The notes: generated from the sequence alone by a model not told the origin. Shown: positions 1 to 7,560, counted from the stretch's first letter. The stretch: 11,891 nucleotides of DNA from Bacteroidales bacterium (GCA_004555245.1 SFIS01000081.1:1-11891); one strand, 5' to 3'. A program made the numbers and translations.

Positions 1-84
1 CTCTTCCGAGCCAATCTTAGAGGGGTAGCTGACAAGAAATTCTTCCTCTTCCGTATTTCCAAATTATATGCCTATCCCCACTAA
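1..84 (+). CDS. Possible C-terminal end of a + strand gene (partial at window edge)
   Basis: Frame 1 is open from the first base to a TAA at 82-84, giving 27 residues that end in KLYAYPH. The other two + frames hit stops within about 26 bases. A terminator on the same strand follows about 60 bp later, as expected at the end of a gene. I do not recognise the peptide. An open run of 28 codons arises by chance fairly often, so this is a weak call that depends on sequence left of the window. Confidence 0.3.
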   Translation, partial: LFRANLRGVADKKFFLFRISKLYAYPH

Positions 85-143
85 ATTTCTACTGACCCCA
101 TATACGCGAAAGACAACAGGAAGAAAACGGACAGAAAACAAAA

Positions 144-183
144 ACAGCAGGCTCACATAGACACGCGAACCTGCTGTTTTTTA
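144..183. terminator. Bidirectional intrinsic terminator
   Basis: A perfect 8-bp stem (ACAGCAGG at 144-151, CCTGCTGT at 170-177) closes an 18-nt loop. On the + strand it runs into a T-tract at 177-182. On the minus strand it is followed by TTTTTGTTTT, so it can also end the tRNA-Arg transcript coming from the right. It lies between the possible gene ending at 84 and the tRNA. Confidence 0.75.
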
Positions 184-196
184 TTGTAGAAAGATG

Positions 197-270
197 TGAT
201 CCGGTCGGGATTCGAACCCGAGACCCACAGCTTAGAAGGCTGTTGCTCTATCCAGCTGAGCTACCGGACC
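197..270 (-). tRNA. tRNA-Arg (anticodon UCU)
   Basis: The minus strand folds into a full 74-nt cloverleaf. The 7-bp acceptor stem pairs GGTCCGG with CCGGATC with one G-U pair. The D arm is GCTC/GAGC around a 9-nt loop. The anticodon arm is ACAGC/GCTGT around CTTCTAA, which places anticodon TCT at 236-234. A 5-nt variable region follows, then a T arm TCGGG/CCCGA with the TTCGAAT loop. The discriminator base is A at 197. No CCA is encoded, so it must be added after transcription. This tRNA reads AGA and AGG arginine codons. Confidence 0.97.
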
Positions 271-295
271 AATATCCTTTTACATAAAGCGGATG

Positions 296-303
296 CAAAA
301 TTA
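296..303 (-). promoter_or_regulatory. Candidate -7 box for tRNA-Arg
   Basis: The minus strand reads TAATTTTG, matching the Bacteroidetes -7 consensus TAnnTTTG, about 26 bp before the mature tRNA 5' end. I see no TTTG at the expected -33 spacing, so only half of the promoter is supported. Confidence 0.45.
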
Positions 304-366
304 CTGATTTTTCTTTACTTTCCTGCTATCAGAGTAACTTAATTATAATTCTTTAACAGAAAGAAC

Positions 367-391
367 AGCCTGGCAGAGACACTGTCAGGCT
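367..391 (-). terminator. Terminator overlapping the yaaA stop codon
   Basis: A 10-bp stem with one G-U pair (367-376 with 382-391) closes a 5-nt loop. It overlaps the stop codon of the minus-strand gene ending at 390. Minus-strand sequence after the stem is T-rich (GTTCTTTCTGTT) but has no pure T-run. It is the only good terminator candidate seen downstream of the six-gene minus-strand series. Confidence 0.6.
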
Positions 392-1172
392 AAGTCTCAC
401 GCACAAAATGAGGATGCGTGTCGTCTCCGGCATGAGGATTGAAGACGAAGCCTTCGTAGGCGAAAGACTGTAGGAGGGACGGGCAGGAGATACGGTTTTC
501 AAGCACATACCTCAACATTGCGCCACGACATGCCTTTGCCCACACCGCCTGAATCTTCAGTCCGCCGTCCGGCTGGCGGACATGGAAAAACGGATGAACG
601 ATAGTAAGCTCGCGACAAACACGCTGCCAGTCGAACAGCTGCTCATACTCCTCGGTAGAGAGATGCAGCAGGATGCCGTCGTCAGCCTTCGTAGCGGAAA
701 TGAGGGTGTCGGTGAGAATGTCGCGCCAGTAGCGGTTGAGGGCCTTGCCGCCCGTTGAAGGAAGCGTGATGTTGTGCCCGATGCGATACGGGGCGACGGC
801 ATCCATGGGACGCAGCAAACCGTAGAGGAAACTCGTGATGAAGAGATGCGCCTGCGCATACCGCAGCGCGCCGACGGCAAGAGACGACGCCTTGAGATGC
901 TTGTAGGCCTGTCCGTTGTAGGCAAAAAGAGCGGGCAGCGTCTCGGCGGACACAAACTGCCGGTAGCGTCTCCAGGTTTCGGCAGCGATACTTCTGCTGC
1001 ACGAGAGGAGAGACGAAAGCTCCCCGACATCAAACGCCGCCATGTCGAGAGCCAGACAGGTGGCAACGGTCTGATGTCGGGGAGTTGTCATGTCACTCTT
1101 TCGCCATGTCGCAGATGCCACCGCCTTGTCGGCAGGAAGCATGATCTTTGCATCAGCCAAGAGTATTTGCAT
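390..1172 (-). CDS. yaaA: YaaA family protein (DUF328/UPF0246), peroxide stress response
   Basis: The 260 residues match the YaaA family in length and in conserved blocks along the whole protein: an N-terminus of MQILLADAK type, AYNGQAYKHL at 84-93, a YGLLRPMD...PYR block at 114-130, RYW at 147-149, LSTEEY at 171-176, a DGGLKIQAVWAKACRGAMLRYV-type block around 202-223, and an F.YEGFVFN block at 237-245. In E. coli YaaA protects DNA and proteins during peroxide stress by limiting free intracellular iron, and the fold binds DNA. That role is carried over from family knowledge. The ATG at 1172 is preferred over the Met at residue 11 because family members begin at this point. The gene lies 77 bp after the SDR gene, is last in the minus-strand series, and its stop sits inside a terminator hairpin. 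No promoter is visible in the 77-bp gap, so co-transcription with the genes before it is likely. Confidence 0.92.
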   Translation of the reverse strand: MQILLADAKIMLPADKAVASATWRKSDMTTPRHQTVATCLALDMAAFDVGELSSLLSCSRSIAAETWRRYRQFVSAETLPALFAYNGQAYKHLKASSLAVGALRYAQAHLFITSFLYGLLRPMDAVAPYRIGHNITLPSTGGKALNRYWRDILTDTLISATKADDGILLHLSTEEYEQLFDWQRVCRELTIVHPFFHVRQPDGGLKIQAVWAKACRGAMLRYVLENRISCPSLLQSFAYEGFVFNPHAGDDTHPHFVRET

Positions 1173-1249
1173 TTTTCGGGATTGTCATTATGTGTTTATA
1201 ATACAGCCTCCCTGATATCGAAGGCTTGCGTCATGGACTTGCCGGCAGG

Positions 1250-2008
1250 CTATTGTTGTCTCACGACGACCGAGCCGCTTGCCTGGTGCGTGGCAAGGAC
1301 AAGCACTTCGGCTATCTGAACATGCGGCGGAGCGGAGGCAGCATATAGTGCAACGTCTGCAATGTCCTCGCCCGTGAGCGGCTTGATGCCTTTATACACG
1401 TTTGCCGCACGTTCGCTGTCGCCATGAAAACGCACAGTGCTGAAGTTCGTCTCGACAAGTCCGGGCTTGATGTTCGTAACCCTCAGCGCCGTCTCCGCCA
1501 CATCAATGCGCAGCCCGTCAGTTATGGCTTTCACCGCAGCTTTTGTTGCGCAATATACATTTCCGCCGGCATAGGCGGCATCACCCGCCACACTGCCGAT
1601 GTTGATGATATGTCCTGTATTGCGTCTCACCATGTTCGGCACGACGAGACGTGTCATTGTGAGCAGGCCCTTGATGTTAGTATCGACCATAACATCCCAG
1701 TCTTCGGGGTCGCCCTCATACACCTTCTCTAATCCGAGAGCCAGACCGGCGTTGTTTATCAGTACGTCAATGTCCTGCCATTCGGCAGACAGGGATGCAA
1801 GCGACAGTTGCGCCGCAGCGGCATCACGCACGTCAAAGGCGAGTGTCATGACTTTTGCGCCTTGCCGCTCAAGCTCTTCTTTCAGCCGGAGAAGTTTGTC
1901 CGCTCTTCTTGCCGTGATGATAACGTCATACCCGGCATTGGCGAACGCCCTGGCGCAGGCTTCTCCTATTCCGCTTGTCGCGCCAGTGACAAGAACTGTT
2001 TTTCTCAT
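1250..2008 (-). CDS. SDR family NADP(H)-dependent oxidoreductase, YdfG-like
   Basis: This 252-residue protein is a classical short-chain dehydrogenase/reductase. Visible features are the TGATSGIG nucleotide-binding motif at 8-15, basic residues R34-R35 after the second strand (favouring NADP(H)), D59-V60, NNAG at 85-88, and the catalytic set N111, S139, Y152 and K156 (YCATK), followed by PG at 182-183. The pattern around KPGLVETNFS is typical of YdfG, which oxidises L-allo-threonine and serine and reduces malonic semialdehyde. The substrate here cannot be fixed from sequence. The protein has no signal peptide and should be cytosolic. It begins 35 bp after the HAD gene and probably shares a transcript with it. 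An alternative is any other small-substrate SDR of the same subfamily. Confidence 0.9.
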   Translation of the reverse strand: MRKTVLVTGATSGIGEACARAFANAGYDVIITARRADKLLRLKEELERQGAKVMTLAFDVRDAAAAQLSLASLSAEWQDIDVLINNAGLALGLEKVYEGDPEDWDVMVDTNIKGLLTMTRLVVPNMVRRNTGHIINIGSVAGDAAYAGGNVYCATKAAVKAITDGLRIDVAETALRVTNIKPGLVETNFSTVRFHGDSERAANVYKGIKPLTGEDIADVALYAASAPPHVQIAEVLVLATHQASGSVVVRQQ

Positions 2009-2043
2009 AGTGCAATTCGATGTAAATCAATATCGGACGACAG

Positions 2044-2484
2044 TCAGAACCACTGCCACCATTTTTTCTTTGCGGCATGAGGGGTGTCGGGAGTTTCGGC
2101 CGCCTCACGGATTTTCTCTTTGATATAGTCTTTCCATGTGAGACCTTCGTTCACCATGCGGTATATGGTGCCCCAGTCAGGCAAGCCTCCGACGTTTCTG
2201 TCATCGATGAAGAGGTCAACCCTGAGTTTCCTTGCATAATGCATGTTCTTGTTGACGTCTTCTTCCGGGAAGTCCTTGTTCACGGCATAGAACTCGATGC
2301 CCCTCTGTCTGCACCATTGTATGGCGTCGTCAAGGAGTTTTCCCTCCCTTACAGTCCACAAGACGAGCTGGTGTCCTTCTCTGAGGAAGGCTTTTAGAGT
2401 ATCTGTGGCGAACAGTCGTTCGTTGCCTATTTCTGGATAACGGTGTTCAACTATGGTTCCGTCAAAATCTACTGCAATAATCAT
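2044..2484 (-). CDS. Small HAD-like hydrolase (BT0820-type)
   Basis: This compact, capless HAD-fold protein has 146 residues. Motif I is DFDGT at 6-10 (nucleophile D6, acid/base D8), motif II is T44 in WTVR, and motif III/IV is the acidic pair D94-D95 in LFIDDRN, with a candidate motif III lysine at K86. These residues predict Mg2+-dependent phosphatase or phosphotransferase chemistry. The substrate is unknown. The tail (about 138-146) is unusual: a run of lysines followed by WWQWF, ending in an exposed aromatic cluster that could contact membrane or a partner. It lies 37 bp after the BY-kinase gene and 35 bp before the SDR gene. Similar proteins are common in Bacteroidales. I have no evidence that it is the phosphotyrosine phosphatase for the kinase; its motifs are HAD, not PHP or low-molecular-weight PTP. 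Confidence 0.85.
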   Translation of the reverse strand: MIIAVDFDGTIVEHRYPEIGNERLFATDTLKAFLREGHQLVLWTVREGKLLDDAIQWCRQRGIEFYAVNKDFPEEDVNKNMHYARKLRVDLFIDDRNVGGLPDWGTIYRMVNEGLTWKDYIKEKIREAAETPDTPHAAKKKWWQWF

Positions 2485-2521
2485 ACGATATAAAAGTGTC
2501 GATTATATCAATACGTTCGGC

Positions 2522-5065
2522 TTATCTCTTTATGGAGTCGTCGTCTTTCTTTCCGTAGTTGCTGAGCGAGTAGTCACCATAATGTCCGTAGTGTCCGTAT
2601 GTTCCGTAGCGTTTGCCCTGTTTCTTTCCGTAGCCGTAACCGCTATAGGCAGCATACTTTCCGTATTTTCCGTATCTGCCATATCCGTAGTAGTAGCCGT
2701 ACTTCTTCTTTGAGAGATCGACAGCATTTATAACAACTGACGCGTTAGGCAGTTTCTTTGAATCGGAGAGTTCGTTGAGATAGCTGAACGCGCTCTTGGC
2801 TGTATAGTCTGCTCTCGACACGAAGATGGTAGCGTTTGTCACACGTCCTATGCTTATGGTGTCTGTCACGAGACCTACAGGGGCAGTATCTACGATGATG
2901 TAGTCGTACATCTCGTTCAGTGCGTCAAACACTCTGTCGAGCGATTCGCGTGCGATTATCTCCGCAGGGTTGGGCGGTATGGGTCCTGCCATGAGCAGGT
3001 CAAGGTTCTTGTTGACGCCTGACGGCATGATTTGCTGGCGCACCATGTCGGCCGAAGGGTTGTCATGTACGAGGAGACGTGTTATGCCATTCTCGTCGTT
3101 GTTTAGGTCAAAGAGTTTCGACAGTCTCGGTTTGCGAATGTCAAGACCTACGAGCACTACTTTCTTTCCGAGCAGAGCGAAGCTGACGGCGAGGTTGGCT
3201 GCGATGAAAGTCTTGCCTTCTCCCGACGTACTTGAGGTCAGCATGACAACCTTCTGGTTGTCTTTCAGCATGAACTGCAGGTTGGTTCGCAGCGACCGGA
3301 AGACTTCCTCCATCATGTTGTTCTGGTTCTCATGCACGACGATGTCCGCTTTTGTCTTCGCTCTCTCGCTTGCGACAGGAATGTCGGCGAGTATCGGGAG
3401 GCGTGTGAGCCCCTCAACATCGTTGCGTCCCTCTATCTTGTATCTCATGAGTTGTATGAAGAGGAGTATGAGGAAAGGCACGATAAAGCCGACTCCGAGA
3501 GCACCGAGCAGTATGTTGTTGCGGTTTGGCGAGATTTGTCCGTAGAATGTAGGGTCGTCAATGAGTTTACCCTTGTCAGCCGTTGCAGCGAGGGAGATGG
3601 AGTTCTCCTCACGTTTCTGCAAGAGCATGAGATAAAGTCCGGAGCGCACTTCCTGCTGTCTTCCTATCTGATTCAGGATACGTTCCTGGACAGGGCTCTG
3701 CTGTACCTGCGCGCTATACTTCGACAATTGGCTCTGCATGGCATTGCGCTGAATCTCGTAGTTGTTGCGTGCCTGAGCCATGGCGCGGCGAATGCTGGCC
3801 GTGAGGTCGTTGAGCTGTTCTGTCAGCGGTATCACCGTAGGCGAGTTCTCGTTGGCAGTTCTGAGCAGTCTGTTGCGTTCGAGTACGATTTGGTTGTATG
3901 TATCGATGAGCGACGAGGCCGCCTGGTCAGTCAGTCCGACATTCGACGGGAGTGTCTGGTACTTGTTCTGCGGCAGGTTCATATAGTCTGTGATACTGTT
4001 TAGCAGTGCGAGTTGTGTCCCCATTGCCGCCAGTTTCTCGTCGTAGTTAGTCGATTGGCTGAAGGCGTTAGAAGCCGTCATGCCGATTTCGACCACTCTG
4101 TTCTGTCTTTTGAAAGATTCGAGCTGTCCTTCAGTCATACCGAGTTCGGCATTGATTTTCTCAAGACGGCTGTTGATGAACTCTTCCGTTCTGACCGCGA
4201 TGATGTTCTTGTCGTTGTTAGCTTCTTCGTTGTAGCTTGTTACAAGTTGCTTCAGGTAGTCTGTAGCTCTCTGGACGTTGACGTCAGTGAGTGTGAGCAG
4301 CAGAATAGACGTAGAGCGGCTTGTAGGCTGTACGCCGAGTTTTCCTGCGAACGCGGCAGCGGTGTTGGCCAATGGCGAGATATTGACGATGAGTGTCTGT
4401 CCCTCTTTCATGTGTGCCGTGCTTTCAGCGTTAGGCAGGAAAGTGAGGAATCCGACTGATGTCTTTATCCTTGCCGGAATGACGGGCAGCACAGCATTTA
4501 TCTCTCTTGGTTCATAGCCTCGTTCTCCTTTGTGCACGATGGTATATTGTCCGTGCACCTCATATTTCCCCGCCTTGTATGTTATGCGCAGGTTGATAGG
4601 CATATTGAGTTTCTCGAGCGACGGGAGGTCGAGGTCAATGGTGAGGGGCTGGTTCTTGTAGTAGAGGCGGTCCACGACTCGTCCCTCATGATAGTATGAG
4701 GTGTAGAGTTTGAGTTGTTTCACCGCTTCGAGAGCGATAGAGCGTGAAGCGATTATCTCCATCTCGTTGTCTATGCCCTGCGAGTTGGACATCATGCCAA
4801 GGTTTTCTGCGCTCATGAGGCTTCTTCTTGACGACCGTCCGCCGTTCTCGTCCTTCACGAGCATCTTCGCAGCAGCCTGATACACCGGTGTGGTGTATCT
4901 TAGATAGGTGTATGCGATGCCGAGGCAAAGGAGGATGGAGAATACGAACCATTTCCAGTTGAGTATGAAGATGGCCATCAGGTTCCTGATATTGAACGCC
5001 GATTCCTCTTCAACTTCTGCCGTATATCCGTTTGCGGCAGTTGTGTTGTTGTTTAGTTCTTCCAT
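2522..5065 (-). CDS. Polysaccharide co-polymerase / BY-type tyrosine autokinase (Wzz-Wzc fusion)
   Basis: The 847 residues combine a Wzz chain-length domain and a cytoplasmic bacterial tyrosine kinase. In order: a cytosolic N-terminus, TM1 at about 38-57, a periplasmic Wzz region with long helical stretches (about 290-480), a GNVR-type segment near 455-515, TM2 at about 518-539, and the kinase at about 570-785. The kinase shows the oligomerisation motif EVFRSLRTN at 587-595, Walker A SSTSGEGKT at 611-619, Walker A' GLDIRKP at 640-646 and Walker B IIVDTAP at 723-729. The tail at 789-837 contains 17 tyrosines in a Gly/Tyr/Lys-rich context, the usual autophosphorylation cluster. Cycles of phosphorylation in such proteins control assembly and length of capsule or exopolysaccharide. 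Walker A' has Gly where proteobacterial enzymes have a first Asp. The gene starts 40 bp after rfbA. No polysaccharide export lipoprotein or dedicated phosphatase is in the window. Confidence 0.95.
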   Translation of the reverse strand: MEELNNNTTAANGYTAEVEEESAFNIRNLMAIFILNWKWFVFSILLCLGIAYTYLRYTTPVYQAAAKMLVKDENGGRSSRRSLMSAENLGMMSNSQGIDNEMEIIASRSIALEAVKQLKLYTSYYHEGRVVDRLYYKNQPLTIDLDLPSLEKLNMPINLRITYKAGKYEVHGQYTIVHKGERGYEPREINAVLPVIPARIKTSVGFLTFLPNAESTAHMKEGQTLIVNISPLANTAAAFAGKLGVQPTSRSTSILLLTLTDVNVQRATDYLKQLVTSYNEEANNDKNIIAVRTEEFINSRLEKINAELGMTEGQLESFKRQNRVVEIGMTASNAFSQSTNYDEKLAAMGTQLALLNSITDYMNLPQNKYQTLPSNVGLTDQAASSLIDTYNQIVLERNRLLRTANENSPTVIPLTEQLNDLTASIRRAMAQARNNYEIQRNAMQSQLSKYSAQVQQSPVQERILNQIGRQQEVRSGLYLMLLQKREENSISLAATADKGKLIDDPTFYGQISPNRNNILLGALGVGFIVPFLILLFIQLMRYKIEGRNDVEGLTRLPILADIPVASERAKTKADIVVHENQNNMMEEVFRSLRTNLQFMLKDNQKVVMLTSSTSGEGKTFIAANLAVSFALLGKKVVLVGLDIRKPRLSKLFDLNNDENGITRLLVHDNPSADMVRQQIMPSGVNKNLDLLMAGPIPPNPAEIIARESLDRVFDALNEMYDYIIVDTAPVGLVTDTISIGRVTNATIFVSRADYTAKSAFSYLNELSDSKKLPNASVVINAVDLSKKKYGYYYGYGRYGKYGKYAAYSGYGYGKKQGKRYGTYGHYGHYGDYSLSNYGKKDDDSIKR
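2548..2710. repeat. Degenerate TCCGTA repeats encoding the Tyr-rich kinase tail
   Basis: On the + strand the hexamer TCCGTA occurs eight times, often as TTTCCGTA or TGTCCGTA, with GCCGTA variants between. On the coding strand these read as TAC-GGA type Tyr-Gly codons of the kinase C-terminus. Units are unevenly spaced and imperfect, so this is low-complexity coding repeat rather than a clean microsatellite. Confidence 0.7.
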
Positions 5066-5105
5066 TTTTATAGTCTATGATATTTGTATTTGTTCAGCAA
5101 AGGTG

Positions 5106-5984
5106 TCATCCTTCATTGATAAGGTTCAGCAGATACTTCCCGTAGTCGTTCTTTGCCATGGGCTGTGCTATTTCTCTCAGTTTTGCCGCCGTTATCCAGT
5201 GTTTGCGGAAAGCGATTTCCTCGAGGCATGCGATTTTCAGTCCTTGTCGTTTCTCAATGACTTCAATGAAAGTCGAAGCCTCAGCGAGCGAATCGTGTGT
5301 GCCAGTGTCGAGCCAGGCGAATCCTCTCGGCAGCGTCTGCACTTTGAGTGCGTGCTTTGCGAGATAAGTTTGGTTGACTGTCGTTATCTCGAGTTCTCCT
5401 CTGTCAGACGGTTTGATACTCTTGGCTATCTGGACTACAGAATTCGGGTAGAAATAGAGTCCCACAACGGCGTAGTTGGATTTCGGATGTTTCGGCTTCT
5501 CTTCGATAGAGAGGCAGTTGCCCTCGTCGTCGAACTCAGCCACTCCATACCGTTCCGGGTCGTTGACCCAATATCCGAACACCGTTGCCTTGCTCTCTTC
5601 GGTAGCGTTTGCCACGCTCTGTCTGAGTACGTTTTCGAAGCCCACTCCATGGAATATGTTGTCTCCGAGGACGAGGCATACGTCGTCGTCGCCGACAAAC
5701 TCCTCTCCGATGATGAAAGCCTGTGCGAGGCCGTCCGGCGATGGCTGTTCGGCGTAGCAGAATCTCACGCCTATGTCGCTACCGTCTCCGAGCAGGCGTC
5801 TGAATCCCGGCAGGTCGTGCGGTGTAGATATCACGAGGATTTCCCTTATCCCCGCTTCCATGAGTACGGAGATGGGATAATAGATCATTGGTTTGTCGAA
5901 GATGGGAATCAGCTGTTTGCTGATGCCTTTTGTTATGGGATAGAGGCGTGTTCCCGAGCCTCCTGCCAGTACTATTCCTTTCAT
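5106..5984 (-). CDS. rfbA: Glucose-1-phosphate thymidylyltransferase RfbA/RmlA
   Basis: The 292-residue length is that expected for RmlA. The enzyme makes dTDP-glucose from dTTP and glucose 1-phosphate, the first step towards dTDP-L-rhamnose and other dTDP-deoxysugars. The N-terminus carries the nucleotide-binding loop GGSGTRLYP at 8-16, followed by SKQLIP (K23) and DKPMIYYP. Further family blocks are the YAEQPSPDGLAQAF segment, the GDNIFHG metal/sugar region, SIEEKP and the GFAWLDTGTHDSL region. The start at 5984 is supported by the canonical MKGIVLAGG opening. It lies between the sugar phosphotransferase and the kinase, so its product likely feeds a surface polysaccharide. rfbB, rfbC and rfbD are not in the window and must be elsewhere if rhamnose is the end product. 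Confidence 0.97.
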   Translation of the reverse strand: MKGIVLAGGSGTRLYPITKGISKQLIPIFDKPMIYYPISVLMEAGIREILVISTPHDLPGFRRLLGDGSDIGVRFCYAEQPSPDGLAQAFIIGEEFVGDDDVCLVLGDNIFHGVGFENVLRQSVANATEESKATVFGYWVNDPERYGVAEFDDEGNCLSIEEKPKHPKSNYAVVGLYFYPNSVVQIAKSIKPSDRGELEITTVNQTYLAKHALKVQTLPRGFAWLDTGTHDSLAEASTFIEVIEKRQGLKIACLEEIAFRKHWITAAKLREIAQPMAKNDYGKYLLNLINEG

Positions 5985-6033
5985 TTCTCTGGGATGTTTC
6001 TGTTTATACTGTTCGTGATGCCGGCTCTGCTGT

Positions 6034-6051
6034 CCGTGCCTTCGGGCATGG
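6034..6051. other. Stem-loop in the gap before rfbA
   Basis: A 7-bp stem with one G-T pair (6034-6040 with 6045-6051) closes the tetraloop TTCG (CGAA on the minus strand). It lies in the 124-bp gap before rfbA, about 50 bp before the start codon. The minus strand after it is not T-rich, so it is not a classical terminator. RNA processing or stability control is possible. Confidence 0.35.
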
Positions 6052-6108
6052 CTTAACGGTCTTATTATATATTAAGGTGTAGCCTGCTCTGTCAGTGTTC
6101 CTGTTGTG

Positions 6109-7545
6109 TCAGTATGCGTTTTCGTTAGGGTGGAAGACCTGCACTATGGTACGGAAGATGATTTCCATATCGAGCGGGAAGGACCAGTTCTCGTTATACC
6201 AGATGTCCCTTTTCACCCTTTCCTCCATCTGCCACAGTTCCTTTGTCTCTCCTCTGTATCCCGTGACTTGTGCCCATCCGGTGATGCCGGGCTTCGAGAA
6301 GTGTCTCACCATGTATTTCGAGATTACTTCAGAATACGTCTGCGTATGGTATAGCATGTGCGGGCGCGGCCCTACGATGCTCATGTCACCTTTCAGGACA
6401 TTGAAGAATTGGGGCAGTTCGTCGATGTTCGTCTTTCTCATGAACTCTCCGAAGGGGAACTTTCTCGGGTCGTCTTTCGTTGCCTGCATCTTGTCTGCGT
6501 CTTTGTTGACGTGCATAGAGCGGAACTTGTACAGGTTGAAAGTCTCTCCGTTCAGCCCTGTCCTTTTCTGGCAGAAGAAGAGCGGTCCGGGGCTTTGCAG
6601 CTTCACTATGCACCAGATTACAGGAATGAGGGGTATGAGGAAGACGCAGACGACAGCAGAGAACGATATGTCGAACAGTCTCTTTATGATGCGGTTGTCG
6701 AGGCGGTTGATGTTGTTGGTGTGGTTCGTGAAGAACATGAAGTCACCGACATTCACGGGCGAGAATTTCATGCTGAGCCTTGAGAATATTCTCGGCACGA
6801 GATAGAACTGTATGATATGCCTGTCGCAGTAGTTTATGAAAGTGTTGATATCCTCGTCTTCCTGCGTAGAAACCATCGAGAAGATTACGATGTCCGCCAC
6901 GAAGGGTGTCTTCCCTTCCCTTATATCCTGCATGAGCTGACTTCTTGTCCCGAGGCGTTTGAATTCTTCAGGACACTGTTCGAGCTCGTTGTTGCTGTAG
7001 AATCCGAGTATGTTGTAAGCGATAGCCGCCGCTTTTCTCATGTCGTTGTATATGGAAACGTTCAGCGGGTCACTTCCGATGAAAACGACCGACTGCTTGT
7101 TGTGCCCCATCCTGCGCAGGTGGTTGAGCAGCTGGCGCTCTACGAACCTGAACACGAGCAGGCAGATATAGTATGAGAGGAAGTAGCACGCCGTCAGTCT
7201 GAGTATGCTCTGCGACACCTCGGTGAACATACGTGCTGTCAGCATGATGACGAGCGACTGTACGAGTGTGAGCTTGAATCCCCTTGCGAAGACCTCCCAC
7301 ACGCTTATCCTCTGTTTGTAGATGATATTGCCGTATAGTGTCACACCTACGAGTGCCGCCGCCGTCGCGCATATCATGCAGACGAGATTCTCGCCCACCA
7401 GCCTTTCGGGCACGGTGACGAATCCGCCGTTGACAATAAGCAAGAACAGCACGTTGGCAAGCACGATGTCCATCAGCGTGACACACAGGTACACTATCTT
7501 ACTACCATTAGAAAACCGTCTATCCACAATCGTTAAAGCAAACAC
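6109..7545 (-). CDS. Undecaprenyl-phosphate sugar-1-phosphate transferase (WcaJ-like)
   Basis: This 478-residue polyprenyl glycosylphosphotransferase transfers a hexose 1-phosphate to undecaprenyl phosphate, the first membrane step of exopolysaccharide synthesis. The N-terminal half has about four hydrophobic segments (roughly 17-40, 53-75, 92-110, 115-135) and a Rossmann-like region near 150-260. The C-terminal catalytic domain starts at KRLFDISFS (288-296) with a hydrophobic membrane segment at 294-315. It continues with SPGPLFFCQKRTG (318-330), YKFRSM (339-344), the catalytic Asp-Glu pair D375-E376 in TNIDELPQF, GDMSIVGPRP (386-395) and PGITGWAQVTGYRG (419-432). Glucose is the most common substrate in this family, but galactose or another sugar cannot be excluded. 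The start is a GTG at 7545. The frame is closed by a TGA at 7578-7576 with no ATG between, and the first in-frame ATG (residue 25) would cut into TM1. A GTG at residue 7 is an alternative. Confidence 0.92.
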   Translation of the reverse strand: MFALTIVDRRFSNGSKIVYLCVTLMDIVLANVLFLLIVNGGFVTVPERLVGENLVCMICATAAALVGVTLYGNIIYKQRISVWEVFARGFKLTLVQSLVIMLTARMFTEVSQSILRLTACYFLSYYICLLVFRFVERQLLNHLRRMGHNKQSVVFIGSDPLNVSIYNDMRKAAAIAYNILGFYSNNELEQCPEEFKRLGTRSQLMQDIREGKTPFVADIVIFSMVSTQEDEDINTFINYCDRHIIQFYLVPRIFSRLSMKFSPVNVGDFMFFTNHTNNINRLDNRIIKRLFDISFSAVVCVFLIPLIPVIWCIVKLQSPGPLFFCQKRTGLNGETFNLYKFRSMHVNKDADKMQATKDDPRKFPFGEFMRKTNIDELPQFFNVLKGDMSIVGPRPHMLYHTQTYSEVISKYMVRHFSKPGITGWAQVTGYRGETKELWQMEERVKRDIWYNENWSFPLDMEIIFRTIVQVFHPNENAY

Positions 7546-7560
7546 CGCCCCGCGGGGGCG
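7546..7560. other. GC-rich hairpin touching the GTG start of the sugar transferase
   Basis: A 6-bp all-GC stem (CGCCCC at 7546-7551, GGGGCG at 7555-7560) with a 3-nt loop lies directly before the GTG start at 7545. It stands out in an AT-rich leader. In the transcript it would occupy the normal ribosome-binding position. Confidence 0.6.

Noticed and set aside
197..270. tRNA-Arg as an integration site for a mobile element
   Set aside because: No integrase gene and no repeat of the tRNA 3' end is seen in the window; flanks look like ordinary genes.
774..1319. Open frame on the + strand opposite yaaA and the end of the SDR gene
   Set aside because: Antisense to motif-bearing genes and without recognisable content.
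2044..2484. HAD protein as the dedicated phosphotyrosine phosphatase of the BY-kinase
   Set aside because: Known partners are PHP-type or low-molecular-weight phosphatases; the DFDGT motif shows a HAD enzyme and adjacency alone is not enough.
2530..2727. Low-complexity Thr/Arg-rich frame overlapping the kinase tail
   Set aside because: It is the same repeat DNA read in another frame of the kinase gene.
4908..6056. Long open frame on the + strand (382 codons) opposite rfbA and the start of the kinase gene
   Set aside because: It lies antisense to two proteins with full family motifs, its translation has no recognisable domain and is rich in Ser/Cys/Val as expected from reversed coding sequence.
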